Below are positions 1 through 7,963 of a stretch of 49,229 nucleotides of DNA, piece by piece (position 1 is the stretch's first letter; every line of letters begins with the position of its first letter). Where the stretch lies: NCBI GenBank assembly GCA_019358835.1, contig JAHHIH010000032.1, positions 1-49,229 of the forward strand, given 5' to 3'. A program made the position numbers and the translations under genes. This DNA is from Tildeniella torsiva UHER 1998/13D. GTDB lineage: Bacteria > Cyanobacteriota > Cyanobacteriia > Phormidesmidales > Phormidesmidaceae. The notes below the pieces were generated by a model. That model did not search any database. It saw only the letters and a program-made list of their open reading frames with translations, and was not told where the DNA came from.

Positions 1-57
1 GTCTTTCAACAACACCTTGAGGCTATCGGTTAACGCTAGAGGGGCAACATCCATCAT
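1..57 (-). CDS. possible N-terminus of a gene running off the window
   Basis: An open frame on the minus strand begins with two consecutive ATG codons (57-55 and 54-52) and runs off the window edge, encoding MMDVAPLALTDSLKVLLKD. A GGAGAG stretch lies further upstream than is ideal for a ribosome binding site. At 19 residues no family can be recognised. It could be the next gene downstream of the truncated sensor, or chance. Confidence 0.25.
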   Translation of the reverse strand, partial: MMDVAPLALTDSLKVLLKD

Positions 58-101
58 CGAAGCTCGACAACAACACAGCTCTCTCCTAATCTAATGGATA
101 G

Positions 102-839
102 TTATTTGCTTGGGATACTCTTACCCTTCAGCTGCTGCAAATAGTGCGAGAGCTGAGTTAGCTCAATACCAACGCCAATCACCCCCCACACGTCTCCCTC
201 AGGATTGACCAGGGCCGTTGTGGCATCCATGCCTGGGGTTTGGGTTGTGCGGTAGACGTACACGGTCCAGGCGCGTTTTTGAGAAGACGCCAACGCATTT
301 TTATACCAGGGGCGATCGGGCGCAAAGAACGATGGCTCCATTTTGTAGGTTTCAGTCCCCGCTGGGCTGAACCCCTCCGCCTCAGCGGTGTAGGTGTTAA
401 CCGTAGCCGTCGTACTTTGACTTTTCGCATCCCAATCGCGCTGGTGAAAATGGAGCAGCCCGTCAGCGGTGCGCTGAGCCCCAAAAAAATCGCCGTTAGC
501 TTCGCCGTACTGCACCCAGGTAAAGTTGGGGTTCGCCCGCAGCACGCTGAGCAAAAATAGCTCCCGATCCTGAGAATTCGTGAGGTCGATTAAATTCTGC
601 CCCAGGCTGCTGTTTAAGAGCGATTGCGCCGACTCCGCGTTGTTAAACAGCTTCTCCACCTCTTGGGAGGTACCCAGGGTAATCTCCTGGTTGACCTGAT
701 CGACAATGGTGTCAATATTACGCTTTGACACCAGCGCCCAAGGTACGTAGACGATCGCTGCCGTCGTCCCCACGGTCAGCAGCATAGCTCCAACGAGGGT
801 AGCTTTAAGGCCGGGGGGTTTGGGCAGGCGGAGGGGCAT
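102..839 (-). CDS. truncated PDC/dCache-type membrane sensor, effector domain missing
   Basis: A 245-residue protein from the ATG at 839. It has a short basic N-terminus (MPLRLPKPPG), one membrane segment (about residues 14-35) and an extracytoplasmic PDC/Cache-like region carrying NPNFTWVQYG, RDWDAKSQ, RPWYKNA and VGVIGVGIELTQLS. Cyanobacterial relatives normally continue into the rest of the Cache domain, HAMP and a cyclase or kinase domain; here the frame stops with TAA right after LKGKSIPSK, leaving only the sensor half. A longer open frame extends to 1049, but its extra 70 residues are a Pro/Thr/His low-complexity translation of the G-rich repeat array, so I reject that start. Probably a decayed gene; a sensor-only protein is less likely. 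The family assignment is by recognition only. Confidence 0.6.
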   Translation of the reverse strand: MPLRLPKPPGLKATLVGAMLLTVGTTAAIVYVPWALVSKRNIDTIVDQVNQEITLGTSQEVEKLFNNAESAQSLLNSSLGQNLIDLTNSQDRELFLLSVLRANPNFTWVQYGEANGDFFGAQRTADGLLHFHQRDWDAKSQSTTATVNTYTAEAEGFSPAGTETYKMEPSFFAPDRPWYKNALASSQKRAWTVYVYRTTQTPGMDATTALVNPEGDVWGVIGVGIELTQLSHYLQQLKGKSIPSK

Positions 840-840
840 G

Positions 841-1073
841 GGGGTAGTGAGTGGAGTAGGTGGATAGGTGAGTGGATGGGGTAGGTGGGTGAGTGGAGTA
901 GGCGGGTGAGTGGGGTAGGTGGGTAAGTGGGATAGGTGGGTAAGTGGGATAGGTGGGTAAGTGGGATAGGTGGGTAAGTGGGATAGGTGGAGAGAGTCAG
1001 GGGGGAGACATGTCAGAAAACATAAGGGGGCACTCACCCACTCACCCACCTACTCACCCACTCACTCACCCAC
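841..1073. repeat. G-rich tandem repeats with an inverted C-rich block
   Basis: The plus strand has a run of GGTGGGTAAGTG/GGTGAGTGG-like units at 841-990, including four perfect 17-bp copies of AGGTGGGTAAGTGGGAT at 917-984. After a 38-bp spacer, 1029-1073 carries the complementary C-rich form (CACTCACCCACTCACCCACC). The two blocks can pair as a long imperfect hairpin, and the G-rich strand has many GGG tracts. A short related piece (GGTGAGTGGGTGAGTGG) lies just after cruG at about 25886-25903. No coding role is apparent. Confidence 0.85.
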
Positions 1074-1077
1074 GTCT

Positions 1078-2358
1078 TCACTCCCGACTTGCCACCAGCG
1101 CCGTCGCCGCCATCCCCGTATGCACAATGCCCAGGGTGCGGAAGGGATCCATCAGCGGGTCTATGGCAATAAATAAAACGAGCACAGCTTCTAAGGGCAA
1201 CTTGAGAGGATCCAATACCAGGCCCAGCATAGTCAGGGTGAGAATGCCTGTGACCCCAGACGTGGCCATGCCCGCCAAAATAGAGCCCACAATTACTACG
1301 CCCAGACCGGCCAGGCCTAAATCGCGCTGGTAGAGCTGCACCACAAATAACGTGGCCGAGGCGAAATACACCACTGAGCCAAAGCGGCACAGGGTAATTG
1401 CCAGGGGCGTTACCAGGTTTGTGGTTTGCGGGTTGAATTTAAGGTTATCGCTGAGGCTAGTGATAGCGGCGGGCAGGCAGGCCAGGCTGCTAGAGGTAGC
1501 CAGCGAGAGAATGGTAGGGTCCTTAAGTGCTAGTAGGGTGGGCCATAGCCCCACCCCCGATCGCCGCCAGATAATTAAGGTGCTAATTAAATAGATCAGG
1601 GCGAAGGTGGCGATCGCCACCACCACAAAATCAACCATCGACAGCAGCACCTCAACCCCCACCTGAGACAGCTGGTAGGCCAGCAGGCTGCACAGGCCAA
1701 AGGGCAGCAGATAGGTCAACCCGTGGATTACTTTGTTAAACGCCTGGTAAAGGCTATCCAGAGTATCGAAGAGGGCGGCGGTGGTCGAGGCTTTGACCAA
1801 GCCCAGCGAAACCCCAAAAATCATGGCAAACAGCAGCACCTTGAGGGTTTGACCTTCGCTGAGGGCCGCAAAGATGTTGTCGGGCACCATGCTGTTGACC
1901 AGGGTGCCGACATCGCTCCCAGAGGCTTCCGGCAGGGGGCCGCTCAGGGCCATTTCTAGATCGACGCCTGACTGGTTGACCAACACCCCCAGCGTTTGCA
2001 GAGTATCTGTGGTGAGGTTACGGCCAGGGCCAGCCAGGGCGGCGATCGCGGCGGCGATCGCACTCACCCCCAGCAAACTCAGCGGAAACACCACCATAAT
2101 GCGCTGCACATACTGCCGGGCATCGTGACTCTGCATCAGCCGCCCCAGACTGTTCGTAATCGCCGCCAGCAAAATCGGCAGCACGCACATCTTCAGCAAC
2201 CCCAGGTAGAGGGTGCCAAAGGGCGCAATCCACACCGCCACCTGGGGCTGGGTAGTGCCTAGAAATACGCCTAAGCCACCGCTGATCAAAATAGCCCAGG
2301 GGCTGCGCAACCACTCAATCGAGACCCGGCGAGGAATATAGGCTTTTAGAGGAACCAT
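1078..2358 (-). CDS. SLC1-type dicarboxylate/amino acid:cation symporter (DAACS family)
   Basis: About 426 residues from the ATG at 2358; an in-frame TTG at 2370 is possible. The protein is almost wholly hydrophobic, with multiple membrane segments. It begins with the family-typical WAILISGGLGVFLG helix and has LLKMCVLPILLAAITNSLGRL, the long TM4 region, NMVPDN-like SMVPDNIFAAL, a serine-rich hairpin at SLATSSSLACLPAAI (HP1 of the SLC1 fold), and MATSGVTGILTLTML near HP2. Family members move glutamate, aspartate or C4-dicarboxylates with Na+ or H+ across the inner membrane. Its start lies almost at the stop of the upstream binding-protein gene, so translation is likely coupled. With the racemase upstream, acidic amino acids are the natural substrate guess. 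Confidence 0.85.
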   Translation of the reverse strand: MVPLKAYIPRRVSIEWLRSPWAILISGGLGVFLGTTQPQVAVWIAPFGTLYLGLLKMCVLPILLAAITNSLGRLMQSHDARQYVQRIMVVFPLSLLGVSAIAAAIAALAGPGRNLTTDTLQTLGVLVNQSGVDLEMALSGPLPEASGSDVGTLVNSMVPDNIFAALSEGQTLKVLLFAMIFGVSLGLVKASTTAALFDTLDSLYQAFNKVIHGLTYLLPFGLCSLLAYQLSQVGVEVLLSMVDFVVVAIATFALIYLISTLIIWRRSGVGLWPTLLALKDPTILSLATSSSLACLPAAITSLSDNLKFNPQTTNLVTPLAITLCRFGSVVYFASATLFVVQLYQRDLGLAGLGVVIVGSILAGMATSGVTGILTLTMLGLVLDPLKLPLEAVLVLFIAIDPLMDPFRTLGIVHTGMAATALVASRE

Positions 2359-2373
2359 GGGTGTTGTCAAAAA

Positions 2374-3387
2374 CTACGGTTGCGGCGGGCTTTGGGCAGC
2401 CCAATAGGCGGCGTATTCATCCAGCACCGTATCTACGGTGTACTGGGCCGTCAGGGTGTCTAGATATTGATCGACAAAGGCGAGCAGATGGGCACTGCCC
2501 CAGGGCAGCACTACCGCCAGAGAATCTTGGGTATCGGTGAGGGCAATGGTTTGCAGCTGTAGCGCCGCATCGGGCCGGGTGCGCACCACCTTCTTCACTT
2601 CCAGCTCATCCCGGTAGGCGGCCAGAATGTCGCCCCGCACCACAGCCTCCACAATGTCTTCCCAGGTGGGGTACTCCACGATAGTGGCCTGGGGAAACTT
2701 CTGCTTCAAAAACCCCACGTAGGATGACCCCTTAATCACCCCCACCTGGCCCCGCAGATCGCGAATGGTTTCGACCATCGATCGCCCCTGGGTTTGCTCC
2801 GCCATTTGCAGCCGGTTCACCAGCAACCCCTGGCGCATGCGCAGGTAGGGTCGCGAAAACCGCACCCGCTGCGCCCGCTTGAGGGTGCGGCTAATCTTAG
2901 AAATCGCCAGGTCAGCCTTCTGGCCATAGACCGTATCCACCACCTGGTCAAAGGTTTGAGCCGAACGGGTAATCTCTAGGCTCACCCCTAGCTGGTCGGC
3001 CAGGGCACGGGCCAGTTGAATATCTAACCCGCCGAGCTGTTCATCCGTCTGCATAAAAAACGGCGCATTGTCTTGGCCCAGCACCGCCACCGTCAGCTTG
3101 CCCCGATCTAAAATTCGCTGCATATCCGGTGGCATTGCGGGCAAAAGGGCCGGGGTTGGAGCCGCTGCTCGGACCGGGGTAGCCCCGGCGGCGGCTGGGC
3201 GAGTAGCCGTAGCGCTAGCAGAAGCCTTAGGTACCGCCTGGGCCACATCGCTAAATCCGAAGGTGATTCCTAGACAGAGCAGCAGGATCACACCCACCCT
3301 GAGCGGTGCCATCCACCAGCGCCTTCCCACCCCTACCAGTTTCCTAAAAAGAACAGCGGTTTGAATCACAGTCAATGTCGGCACCAT
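2374..3387 (-). CDS. family 3 periplasmic solute-binding protein (amino-acid type)
   Basis: A 337-residue protein from the ATG at 3387, chosen because AGGAAAAAGG lies just upstream and the longer frame overlaps the racemase stop. A signal peptide or anchor (about residues 17-50, ending in AQAV) precedes an Ala/Pro linker. The SBP_bac_3 fold follows: RGKLTVAVLGQDNAPF, GLDIQLARALADQLGV, DLAISKISRTLKRAQRVRFS, then GVIKGSSYVGF and LAAYRDELEV. The R and D residues that grip an amino acid alpha-carboxylate/amino group are in the expected places. No ABC permease or ATPase is nearby; the next gene is an SLC1 symporter. It starts 9 bp after the racemase stop, so the three genes look like one operon. 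Confidence 0.85.
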   Translation of the reverse strand: MVPTLTVIQTAVLFRKLVGVGRRWWMAPLRVGVILLLCLGITFGFSDVAQAVPKASASATATRPAAAGATPVRAAAPTPALLPAMPPDMQRILDRGKLTVAVLGQDNAPFFMQTDEQLGGLDIQLARALADQLGVSLEITRSAQTFDQVVDTVYGQKADLAISKISRTLKRAQRVRFSRPYLRMRQGLLVNRLQMAEQTQGRSMVETIRDLRGQVGVIKGSSYVGFLKQKFPQATIVEYPTWEDIVEAVVRGDILAAYRDELEVKKVVRTRPDAALQLQTIALTDTQDSLAVVLPWGSAHLLAFVDQYLDTLTAQYTVDTVLDEYAAYWAAQSPPQP

Positions 3388-3395
3388 CCTTTTTC

Positions 3396-4184
3396 CTAGG
3401 CAGCTTGCCAAAGCGGTAGCGAACGAACCCCCCAAGCCAGATCCAGGGTGATGTCAGCCACCACCTCTAACGGATCTACCCAGGGCAGCGGCAGCGACGG
3501 CATTTGCGCAAAGGCCACAGACAGTTCTGTGCAGCCCGCAATCACCACCTCAGCTCCCTGGGTTTTGAGCCAGCCCGTCGCCTGCTCTAGTACGGTCAAT
3601 GCTTTGGTAGATACCAGAGTCCCTGTGGTTTTTATTCCCCAATCGGGATGGTAGATCGACTGCATCACCAAATCTTGCCAGGGAGATCTAAGCTCAAAGC
3701 CCATGGGGGTAAGCCCCACCTGGCTCAGGCTGCGGCTGTAGAGACCGCACTGCACCGTACCGTCAGTGGCCAGCACCCCAATGCGCTGTACCGTGGGATA
3801 GGCCTGTTGGATATAGCTACTGGTGCAGGCCATCAGGTGAATCCAGGGAATGTCGAGCTGGGCCTGTACCGACTCATAGAAGCCGTGGGCCGTATTGCAG
3901 GTCACTACTAAAAAGCTGGCTCCGGCTCGCTCTAGCATCTGGGCATAGCGCACCAGGCCTGGCACGCAGTCTGGCCCAGTGCCCTGCAAACTCTCGGTGC
4001 GGTTAGGAATCGTGGTGCCATTCACTAGCAGCCACACCGGATGATCTTGATCGCCCTTAGCCCCCCGACTCACATTTTGCTGAATGAGCCGCTGCTCAAA
4101 CTGCACATGGGCCATCGGGCCAAGGCCACCTAAAATCCCCGGTACAGCGATTTGTCGATTCTGGCAGGGTAGCGGCGCGGTCAT
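3396..4184 (-). CDS. aspartate/glutamate racemase family protein
   Basis: A 262-residue cytosolic protein with the two-domain Asp/Glu racemase fold. PGILGGLGPMAHVQFE opens the first domain. VVTCNTAHGF places one catalytic cysteine at C96 and VIAGCTELSV the other at C218, the pair used for two-base racemisation. It resembles the YgeA/RacX/aspartate racemase group more than MurI; a true murI is present at 30043-30888, so this is not the cell-wall enzyme. It is the first gene of an operon with an amino acid binding protein and an SLC1 transporter, suggesting conversion of D- and L-Asp/Glu on uptake or release. The substrate is inferred. Confidence 0.82.
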   Translation of the reverse strand: MTAPLPCQNRQIAVPGILGGLGPMAHVQFEQRLIQQNVSRGAKGDQDHPVWLLVNGTTIPNRTESLQGTGPDCVPGLVRYAQMLERAGASFLVVTCNTAHGFYESVQAQLDIPWIHLMACTSSYIQQAYPTVQRIGVLATDGTVQCGLYSRSLSQVGLTPMGFELRSPWQDLVMQSIYHPDWGIKTTGTLVSTKALTVLEQATGWLKTQGAEVVIAGCTELSVAFAQMPSLPLPWVDPLEVVADITLDLAWGVRSLPLWQAA

Positions 4185-4530
4185 AGAGAGGCTCGATTAG
4201 GCTTGGGTCTACAGGGGAATCCAGCGGGATGCTATACCCCCGCCGGTCGGCACCCATTGATAAGGAAGAACACCCTCGCAGCCAGTGTTCGCGAACAGCA
4301 CGAAGCTGGGCTAAAGCCCGCCAAGGCTTTGCCTGAGATTGCCCAGGAAATTCCCTTTAATAGCAGCGGCAAGGGGCAGAATTGAGCACGTTAGCCAATA
4401 ATTTATACTCTCCGCCCACTGGCTCCAAGAATTGAGCCCTTCCCTCAGAATAATTACGGTTGCGTCCAAAACAATAGCTTCTGTAGAGCGTTCCTAGGAA
4501 ACGCTCTACAGAAGACGCTCGGTAAATGCC
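4185..4530. other. intergenic region with a palindrome
   Basis: Lies between the histidine kinase stop and the racemase start, both on the minus strand, so it should hold the racemase-operon promoter. Apart from the perfect inverted repeat at 4478-4514, no gene or RNA motif was recognised. Confidence 0.5.
4478..4514. repeat. perfect 15-bp inverted repeat (hairpin or operator)
   Basis: CTTCTGTAGAGCGTT (4478-4492) is followed by a 7-nt loop and its exact complement AACGCTCTACAGAAG (4500-4514); the centre TTCCTAGGAA is itself palindromic. It lies 16 bp beyond the kinase stop codon (4531) on its transcription strand. No T-run follows in that direction, so it is not a classical terminator; it could be a 3' stabilising hairpin or a dispersed repeat. 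Confidence 0.8.
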
Positions 4531-6141
4531 CTACAGCGTTTTAGTCTCTAAGGGCAAAAATACCGTCAGCACTTCTCCGGCCTGGGGTCGCTGGCGCACG
4601 ATTAGCTTGCCGCCCAAAGCCTGAAAGAGATTCTTGGTGGCGTTGAGGTTTAGGCTCAGGCCGCCCGTCTCGGGCTGAAACATGAGTAGCTGGCCCAGCG
4701 CCTTGAAGGGCGAGGCAAAGGGATCATCCTTGGGCTGAGGATCGCTCCCCTCGGGCGGTTGCGACTGAAACTGAAGCTTGAGCTGGTGCCCAGCCAGGGT
4801 CACGGCTAGCTCAATGTGGCTGTAGGGAGGCAGACTGTGGGTAAAGCGGTCGATCAGCCCGGTGAGCACCTGGGTAAGCATGGCCGGGTCGCTGTTGACC
4901 ATAGGCAGGCAAGGGGGCACATTCACCGTCAAACTTAGGTTGCGGCGGCTGGCCTGCTGCTGCCAGCGGGGGATAGCGTCGTCAAATAACTGGTTGAGAG
5001 AAATGGCTGACAGGGGCGATCGCGGCCTAGCCGCGCGATCGGTCTCTAGCTCCACCGCTCGAAAAATCAGGCTGAAGCGATCGATCTGCTGGGTGCATTC
5101 GCGATCGATCAGCTTCAGTCGCTTGGCCACCTCGTCGCCAATGTCTTTGCGCTTGAGCAGCGATCGCGTCAGCGTGCGAATCGTGGTCAGGGGCGTGCGA
5201 ATTTCGTGGGCCATCGCCTTTAGCAGCTCAGTATCGGGGCTGCTCTCTGGGGACGGCGCAGATTCTGGCTCCGTAAAGGTGCTGCCCTTAGGCCCCGACT
5301 CGAAAAGAGGGGTTGAGTCGGTCTGGAAAGCCGCTGCGGTAGGGCGGGCGGGCAGCGCCAGGGTCGGCATACTCCCAATCGAGTGGTGCGTCTCAACCTC
5401 CCCATCCCCCTGGGGACGCTGACGCAGCTGGGCCATCAGCAAATGGCTGTAGCGCGTTACCAGGCGGTAGTCGGGTTCTACCGGCGAAAACTGCTCAAAC
5501 AGGCGGTCTAGGGCGGGCACCAGCGGGGGTCGGGTGGCCACAATGCGATCGCGCAGCCGCTTCCAGCCCTGCTCCACCACCTCGGGGTCAAAGGAAAACT
5601 GGAACTGGGGCAATCCATGGTCGTCGTAGCCCAACACCAGCAGCGCACTAAACTGACGGGTCAGCAGCAGGCAAAACCGCTCCCCCACCAGGGGGTCATT
5701 GCCGGTCAGCGGCACCATCTGTAAATCGCAGATAGAGCCTGGGGTCGCCCCTTTGCCCTGTCCCGACAGGAGGGGCCGCGTTACCGAAAAAATTTGTTCT
5801 AGCTGCTCGGGCACCAGCAGCCAGTGGGAGAGCCGCTGCCCCATGAGACGATCGGGAAGCACCGGAAACGGCCCCGACAACACGCCGCCCATGAGCGGCG
5901 ACAGGGCGTTTGCCTCAGCCTCCGAGGGCACTGAGTCTAGGGGCAGTTCCAGCAAAAGCCTAATCAGCGCGGCCAAGCCGCCCAACCATTCTTGCTCGGC
6001 CTGCACCTGGGCCTGGGGCAGCGAGCTAAAGCCGCCCCCAGGAAACCCCAGCGCCGTTTCACGACTCCAATCGGCCGCCCCCAACCCGGAGGTGACTTGT
6101 TGCTCACTAAGCAGCGAACTGAGGGGTAGAAACTGTTGCAC
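4531..6141 (-). CDS. histidine-kinase-like protein with degenerate ATPase domain
   Basis: About 536 residues from GTG at 6141, preferred over the TTG at 6144 because AGGTGA sits 7 nt upstream. The N-terminal 260 residues form a cytosolic sensory-type region (FSALLVLGYDDHGLPQFQF) with no membrane segment. A proline-rich linker leads to a clear HisKA H-box, LLKAMAHEIRTPLTTIRT (about 310-327), with the phospho-acceptor His. The following HATPase part is weak: the N-box position reads LTGLIDRFTHS without the usual Asn, no DxGxG box is seen, and the last segment ETGGLSLNLNATKNLF only loosely matches the G2 box. It may bind ATP poorly and act as a phosphotransfer scaffold. No response regulator gene is adjacent. 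Confidence 0.7.
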   Translation of the reverse strand: MQQFLPLSSLLSEQQVTSGLGAADWSRETALGFPGGGFSSLPQAQVQAEQEWLGGLAALIRLLLELPLDSVPSEAEANALSPLMGGVLSGPFPVLPDRLMGQRLSHWLLVPEQLEQIFSVTRPLLSGQGKGATPGSICDLQMVPLTGNDPLVGERFCLLLTRQFSALLVLGYDDHGLPQFQFSFDPEVVEQGWKRLRDRIVATRPPLVPALDRLFEQFSPVEPDYRLVTRYSHLLMAQLRQRPQGDGEVETHHSIGSMPTLALPARPTAAAFQTDSTPLFESGPKGSTFTEPESAPSPESSPDTELLKAMAHEIRTPLTTIRTLTRSLLKRKDIGDEVAKRLKLIDRECTQQIDRFSLIFRAVELETDRAARPRSPLSAISLNQLFDDAIPRWQQQASRRNLSLTVNVPPCLPMVNSDPAMLTQVLTGLIDRFTHSLPPYSHIELAVTLAGHQLKLQFQSQPPEGSDPQPKDDPFASPFKALGQLLMFQPETGGLSLNLNATKNLFQALGGKLIVRQRPQAGEVLTVFLPLETKTL

Positions 6142-6293
6142 CAAGAGGTCACCTGTCTCTGCAATAGGCCAGCTGCGGCACCTGAGCCACGGCCATCAGA
6201 TTGCCCACAGCAGGCAACCCAACATCTATTACGAGACTACGCCCTCAGCATCGAATGGGGTATGGGTAGAACCGAACGGAAACCCGGCCATCC

Positions 6294-6650
6294 CTAGCCG
6301 AACCAGCTAGAGGGAATCGGCTCAGCCTCGACCAGCTCAGGGCTAGGGCGACGGTGCCAGGTTTCAGGACGGCCCAACAGAGCCTCAAGACCCTGGTGAA
6401 TCAGCTGATTGATCTGGCTGTGCTGCTCGGAAGAATAGCAGTGCCCCGATGTCGTCATGTCGCAGGCGGTGCTGCTGTCCATGGTGACATAGACCACCGG
6501 CAGCCGCGATAGAACGTAAGCCGTCAGTTTTTGCCGCAGTTCAGGAACAGCAAAAACCTGACGATATTCGTAGAGCGGATAGGCCGCCAAGATATCGTCA
6601 ATCTTATCTGTTACGATCGGTAAAGTCAGGTTGATAATCGTTTGAGTCAT
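6294..6650 (-). CDS. comFB: ComFB family protein
   Basis: A 118-residue protein with the cyanobacterial ComFB pattern: VTDKIDDILAAYPLYEYRQV, LRQKLTAYVLSRLPVVYVTM, then a cysteine-containing loop (STACDMTTSGHCYS) and the helix QINQLIHQGLEALL. ComFB proteins are small, cytosolic and reported in cyanobacteria as cyclic-di-GMP receptors affecting motility and competence; the two cysteines probably form the metal or stabilising site seen in the family. GGAG lies about 12 nt before the ATG. The GGDEF protein at 32823-34628 is a possible source of its ligand, but the two are not adjacent. Confidence 0.75.
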   Translation of the reverse strand: MTQTIINLTLPIVTDKIDDILAAYPLYEYRQVFAVPELRQKLTAYVLSRLPVVYVTMDSSTACDMTTSGHCYSSEQHSQINQLIHQGLEALLGRPETWHRRPSPELVEAEPIPSSWFG

Positions 6651-7082
6651 TTGAATAAAGCTCCAGGAGGGTTGGGCAGCAAGATCAGAAATGGGACTTA
6701 ACTCTCAGGTCAGGGATCAGACTAAACAAGCGAAGAAAAGTCTGCAAGCAAGCTTAAAGAGTTAGGAAATTGGTTCACCAAGTAGGCCAGCTCAGCTCAA
6801 GGATTGATTTGAAGCGACGGCTAGAGCCAGGAATTAGAAATGCTTTAACTTTGCGGCGAAGTACCTCCCCAACTGACCTTAGATATTCCCTATATATGTG
6901 CGCCAATGGCGATCGCCCTATCTAAGTTTTAGAAAAAAATCATTTTTCTCTTTCCAATGATTATGAAAACTACGTAAAGTGAATCGTTTCTCAATCGTTG
7001 TTGTTTCTAGCAGGAGTGCTAGTCTCCTGGCTATTACATTGCGTAATTTTCTTGGCAGCGATTGCCCTGATCCATCAAGACT
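6651..7082. other. divergent intergenic region
   Basis: This AT-richer stretch separates comFB (minus) from the hydrolase-like gene (plus), so promoters in both directions are expected. A CTATATATG box at about 6890-6898 could be a -10 element for either side. No RNA gene, operator or conserved ORF was recognised. Confidence 0.4.
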
Positions 7083-7748
7083 GTGATAAAGGCGGTAGCA
7101 TTGCGACAGATCGTTTTACTGGTATGTGGAGGAATGCATGCGCCTAGCTCCACAGGGCAGATTTTGGCCACCATCGCTCGAAATGAGGCGTTGAGCCAGC
7201 GAAGCCAGATTGTTTGTGCGACCCAGTATGGCCTAGGTGTGCTTTCGCCCTTTGCCCTGCGCCAGGCTCTAGACAGCTTTATCGCATTGAGACAGAATCC
7301 TGAAACAGCACCTGCCGCGATCGGCTCCTCGAAGGCCGATCTAGACAACGCCACCGCTGAGGACGCACCGCCCGCGCTGATCATCTGGGCGTTTAGCGCG
7401 GGCTGTGTGGGGGCGGCGGCGCTGGCGACTCACTGGCAGCGCCATCGGGGACCGGTCCTGGGCCTCCTAATGGTGGATGGGTGGGGAGTGCCCCGCGACC
7501 CCGAGGTGCCCGTGTATCGGCTCAGCCACGATCGCACGACCCACGACACCTCACGCTGGCTAGGCACGGGGGATATAGATTTTTACGCCGATCCGGCGGT
7601 GCCCCATCTGCACCTGTGGCAGCAGCCTCAGGCGGTAGTGGGTTGGGCCGTCGTCCCAGGAGAAGCGAAGCAGCCCTTGACCGCCGCTGACTTCCTCTGT
7701 CTGCGATCGCGCCAGGCCATCGATCGCTACACCGCCTGCCCCTTTTAA
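7083..7748 (+). CDS. uncharacterised alpha/beta-hydrolase-like protein
   Basis: 221 residues from a GTG start. I cannot name the family. IVLLVCGGMHAPSSTG near the start resembles a first beta-strand plus oxyanion loop, and LIIWAFSAGCVGAAALATHW (about 100-119) resembles a nucleophile elbow with Ser or Cys at its tip, as in alpha/beta hydrolases. The C-terminal part has PVYRLSHDRTTHD and VPHLHLW, which could supply His. The GTG start is kept because the first strand would be lost at the next Met. No signal peptide or membrane helix is seen. It is flanked by comFB (divergent) and ilvB (same strand, about 215 bp away). Confidence 0.6.
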   Translation: MIKAVALRQIVLLVCGGMHAPSSTGQILATIARNEALSQRSQIVCATQYGLGVLSPFALRQALDSFIALRQNPETAPAAIGSSKADLDNATAEDAPPALIIWAFSAGCVGAAALATHWQRHRGPVLGLLMVDGWGVPRDPEVPVYRLSHDRTTHDTSRWLGTGDIDFYADPAVPHLHLWQQPQAVVGWAVVPGEAKQPLTAADFLCLRSRQAIDRYTACPF

Positions 7749-7963
7749 CCAAACATGACGAATATCAACAGCCCATAACCAGCGGCCTAAAGTGGGCCCC
7801 ATCGCCACAATCACCCTGGCCTCTGCTGCTAATATGGAAGGAAATGTTCTTCATTTAACAGCATTTAGCAACGCGATTCCTGTAAAGCAGCGGCGGTGGT
7901 TCGATTCACTGCCCGTGTGGCCCGAGGGAGAAAATGGTCTGATTTAGTTTTCTTCTTTAACCA

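Noticed and set aside
840..1049. N-terminal extension of the PDC sensor
   Set aside because: Encodes only Pro/Thr/His repeats from the G-rich array; the membrane sensor starts naturally at 839.
5699..6310. 203-codon plus-strand open frame
   Set aside because: Antisense shadow of the histidine-kinase-like gene, which has the recognisable H-box.
7880..7925. tRNA-like T-arm (GGTTCGATTC) before ilvB
   Set aside because: No matching acceptor, D or anticodon stems around it.
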